From assembly GCF_001544835.2 (NCBI RefSeq), contig NZ_FCNX02000004.1, positions 186,001 through 250,000 of the forward strand: a DNA stretch of 64,000 nt, written 5' to 3'. How positions within the stretch are numbered: position 1 is the first letter of the stretch; each line of letters begins with the position of its first letter. The notes beneath the pieces are model-generated. The model saw only the letters and a program-made list of their open reading frames with translations, did no database searches and was not told the DNA's origin. The stretch is from Caballeronia fortuita. GTDB lineage: Bacteria; Pseudomonadota; Gammaproteobacteria; Burkholderiales; Burkholderiaceae. This document shows positions 63,366 to 64,000 of the stretch, in pieces. Both the position numbers and the translations under genes were made by a program.

Positions 63366-64000
63366 TCAGTGTGCGGAAATCAGTTCTTTGGCGTGCTCGA
63401 AACGGCGCGCGGAGAAGGTGGGCAGCTCGCCGGGCATCGGCGCGCCCGCGATCCACGGCGCGACGCGCAGCGCATGGGCGGCCGCGAGCGTCACGCCGCT
63501 ATGGCAGGTCACGACGAACGCGCCCGGATGCTCCGGCGACTCGTCGTAGATCGGAAAACCATCGGGGCTGTAGACGCGCAGCGCGGCCCACATGCGCACG
63601 AGGCGGACGTGCTGAAGCATCGGGAAGGCGCGCACGCCGCGCCGGGCGATGTCGGCGAGCACGTGTGTCGTGGTGAGATCGTCGAAGCCGACTTCTTCCA
63701 TCGAATCGCCGAACTGCACGCTGCCTTCGTCGGTCTGTCGCACGTTGAGCGTCGGATAGTCGAGAAACGGCGCGACGCGCTCGCTCACCAGTACCTGCCC
63801 GCGATTCGGCGCGACCGGCGCATTCAGCCCTACGAACGGCGCGAGCGCGCGATTGCCGAGGCCCGCCGCGAGCACGACACGCCCCGCGTGATACGTCCCG
63901 CGTTTGCCGTACACGGTGAAGCCGTTCGCGCCGGGCACGATGCGTTCGGCGCGCTCCGACGACACGAGCTTCACGCCGCGCGTCTGCATCGCGGCGTGCA
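63366..64000 (-). CDS. FAD-dependent oxidoreductase of the DAO family, 5' end beyond the window
   Basis: The C-terminal roughly 210 residues of a DadA/HcnC-like flavoprotein. The frame is open through position 64000 (…H-A-A then MQTRGVKLV), so the start lies outside. ALRVYSPDGFPIYDE and TCHSGVTLAAAHAL are typical of the DAO-family FAD-binding C-terminus. It is a second catalytic-type subunit in the operon, next to the [2Fe-2S] subunit gene by 7 bp. Confidence 0.85.
   Translation of the reverse strand, partial: HAAMQTRGVKLVSSERAERIVPGANGFTVYGKRGTYHAGRVVLAAGLGNRALAPFVGLNAPVAPNRGQVLVSERVAPFLDYPTLNVRQTDEGSVQFGDSMEEVGFDDLTTTHVLADIARRGVRAFPMLQHVRLVRMWAALRVYSPDGFPIYDESPEHPGAFVVTCHSGVTLAAAHALRVAPWIAGAPMPGELPTFSARRFEHAKELISAH

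Overview
The window is GC-rich, densely coded DNA from a betaproteobacterium. Gene content and codon bias fit the family Burkholderiaceae, most likely the Caballeronia/Paraburkholderia group (an inference; no rRNA gene is present). It reads as an accessory, metabolically versatile region, probably on a secondary chromosome or megaplasmid. Most of it is a series of catabolic operons for nitrogen-containing or aromatic compounds. I saw no tRNA, rRNA, CRISPR array, IS element or prophage.

Layout. (1) 178-5323: a five-gene operon (flavin monooxygenase, RidA, DUF1028, M20 deacylase, NCS1 permease) for an unidentified nitrogen compound, followed by a convergent MFS exporter and a zinc alcohol dehydrogenase. 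(2) 8069-14510: a sigma-54 operon (FlK-like thioesterase, acyl-CoA ligase, enoyl-CoA hydratase, HAD enzyme, periplasmic binding protein), followed by its probable PAS/AAA+ sigma-54 activator. (3) 14664-17205: GNAT enzyme, XRE-cupin regulator and serine hydroxymethyltransferase on the minus strand. (4) 17323-27266: a complete guanidine-assimilation operon. Its leader stacks an NtrC-type box, a sigma-54 promoter and a guanidine-I (ykkC) riboswitch ahead of an ABC transporter, the two DUF1989 carboxyguanidine deiminase subunits, urea/guanidine carboxylase and allophanate hydrolase. (5) 27271-30601: GNAT, two SDR enzymes and an XRE/MmyB-like regulator. (6) 30679-34807: the most unusual locus. Five tandem 85-residue paralogues carry double-glycine leaders. 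They form two transcription units, each with a near-identical sigma-54 promoter, a conserved upstream element at the same distance, and the same type of terminator. A tandem alpha/beta-hydrolase fusion lies upstream on the same strand.

(7) 35126-40059: HdeA-like periplasmic protein, then a creatine locus (cupin, GlxA-type regulator, creatinase, MHS-family transporter). (8) 40356-42668: a decayed exopolysaccharide locus, with remnants of a DegT-type aminotransferase and of manC beside an intact WcaJ-type sugar transferase. (9) 42662-52293: a long minus-strand operon (AMDase-like protein, 8-oxoguanine-deaminase-like amidohydrolase, NCS2 permease, CobW GTPase, UbiX, UbiD and two paralogous ACMSD-type amidohydrolases) with a divergent LysR gene, probably for a heteroaromatic carboxylate. 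(10) 52271-55946: LysR regulator divergent from a two-subunit molybdenum hydroxylase. (11) 55960-59892: variant FtsH protease, DUF1328 membrane peptide, cation/proton antiporter. (12) 59996-64000: RidA plus a multi-subunit FAD/[2Fe-2S] amino-acid or opine dehydrogenase; its first gene runs off the window.

Nitrogen scavenging is the shared theme. Guanidine is carboxylated, deiminated and hydrolysed to ammonia. Creatinase releases sarcosine and urea. The oxidases make imines that RidA proteins can hydrolyse. Sigma-54 control recurs at three separate loci.
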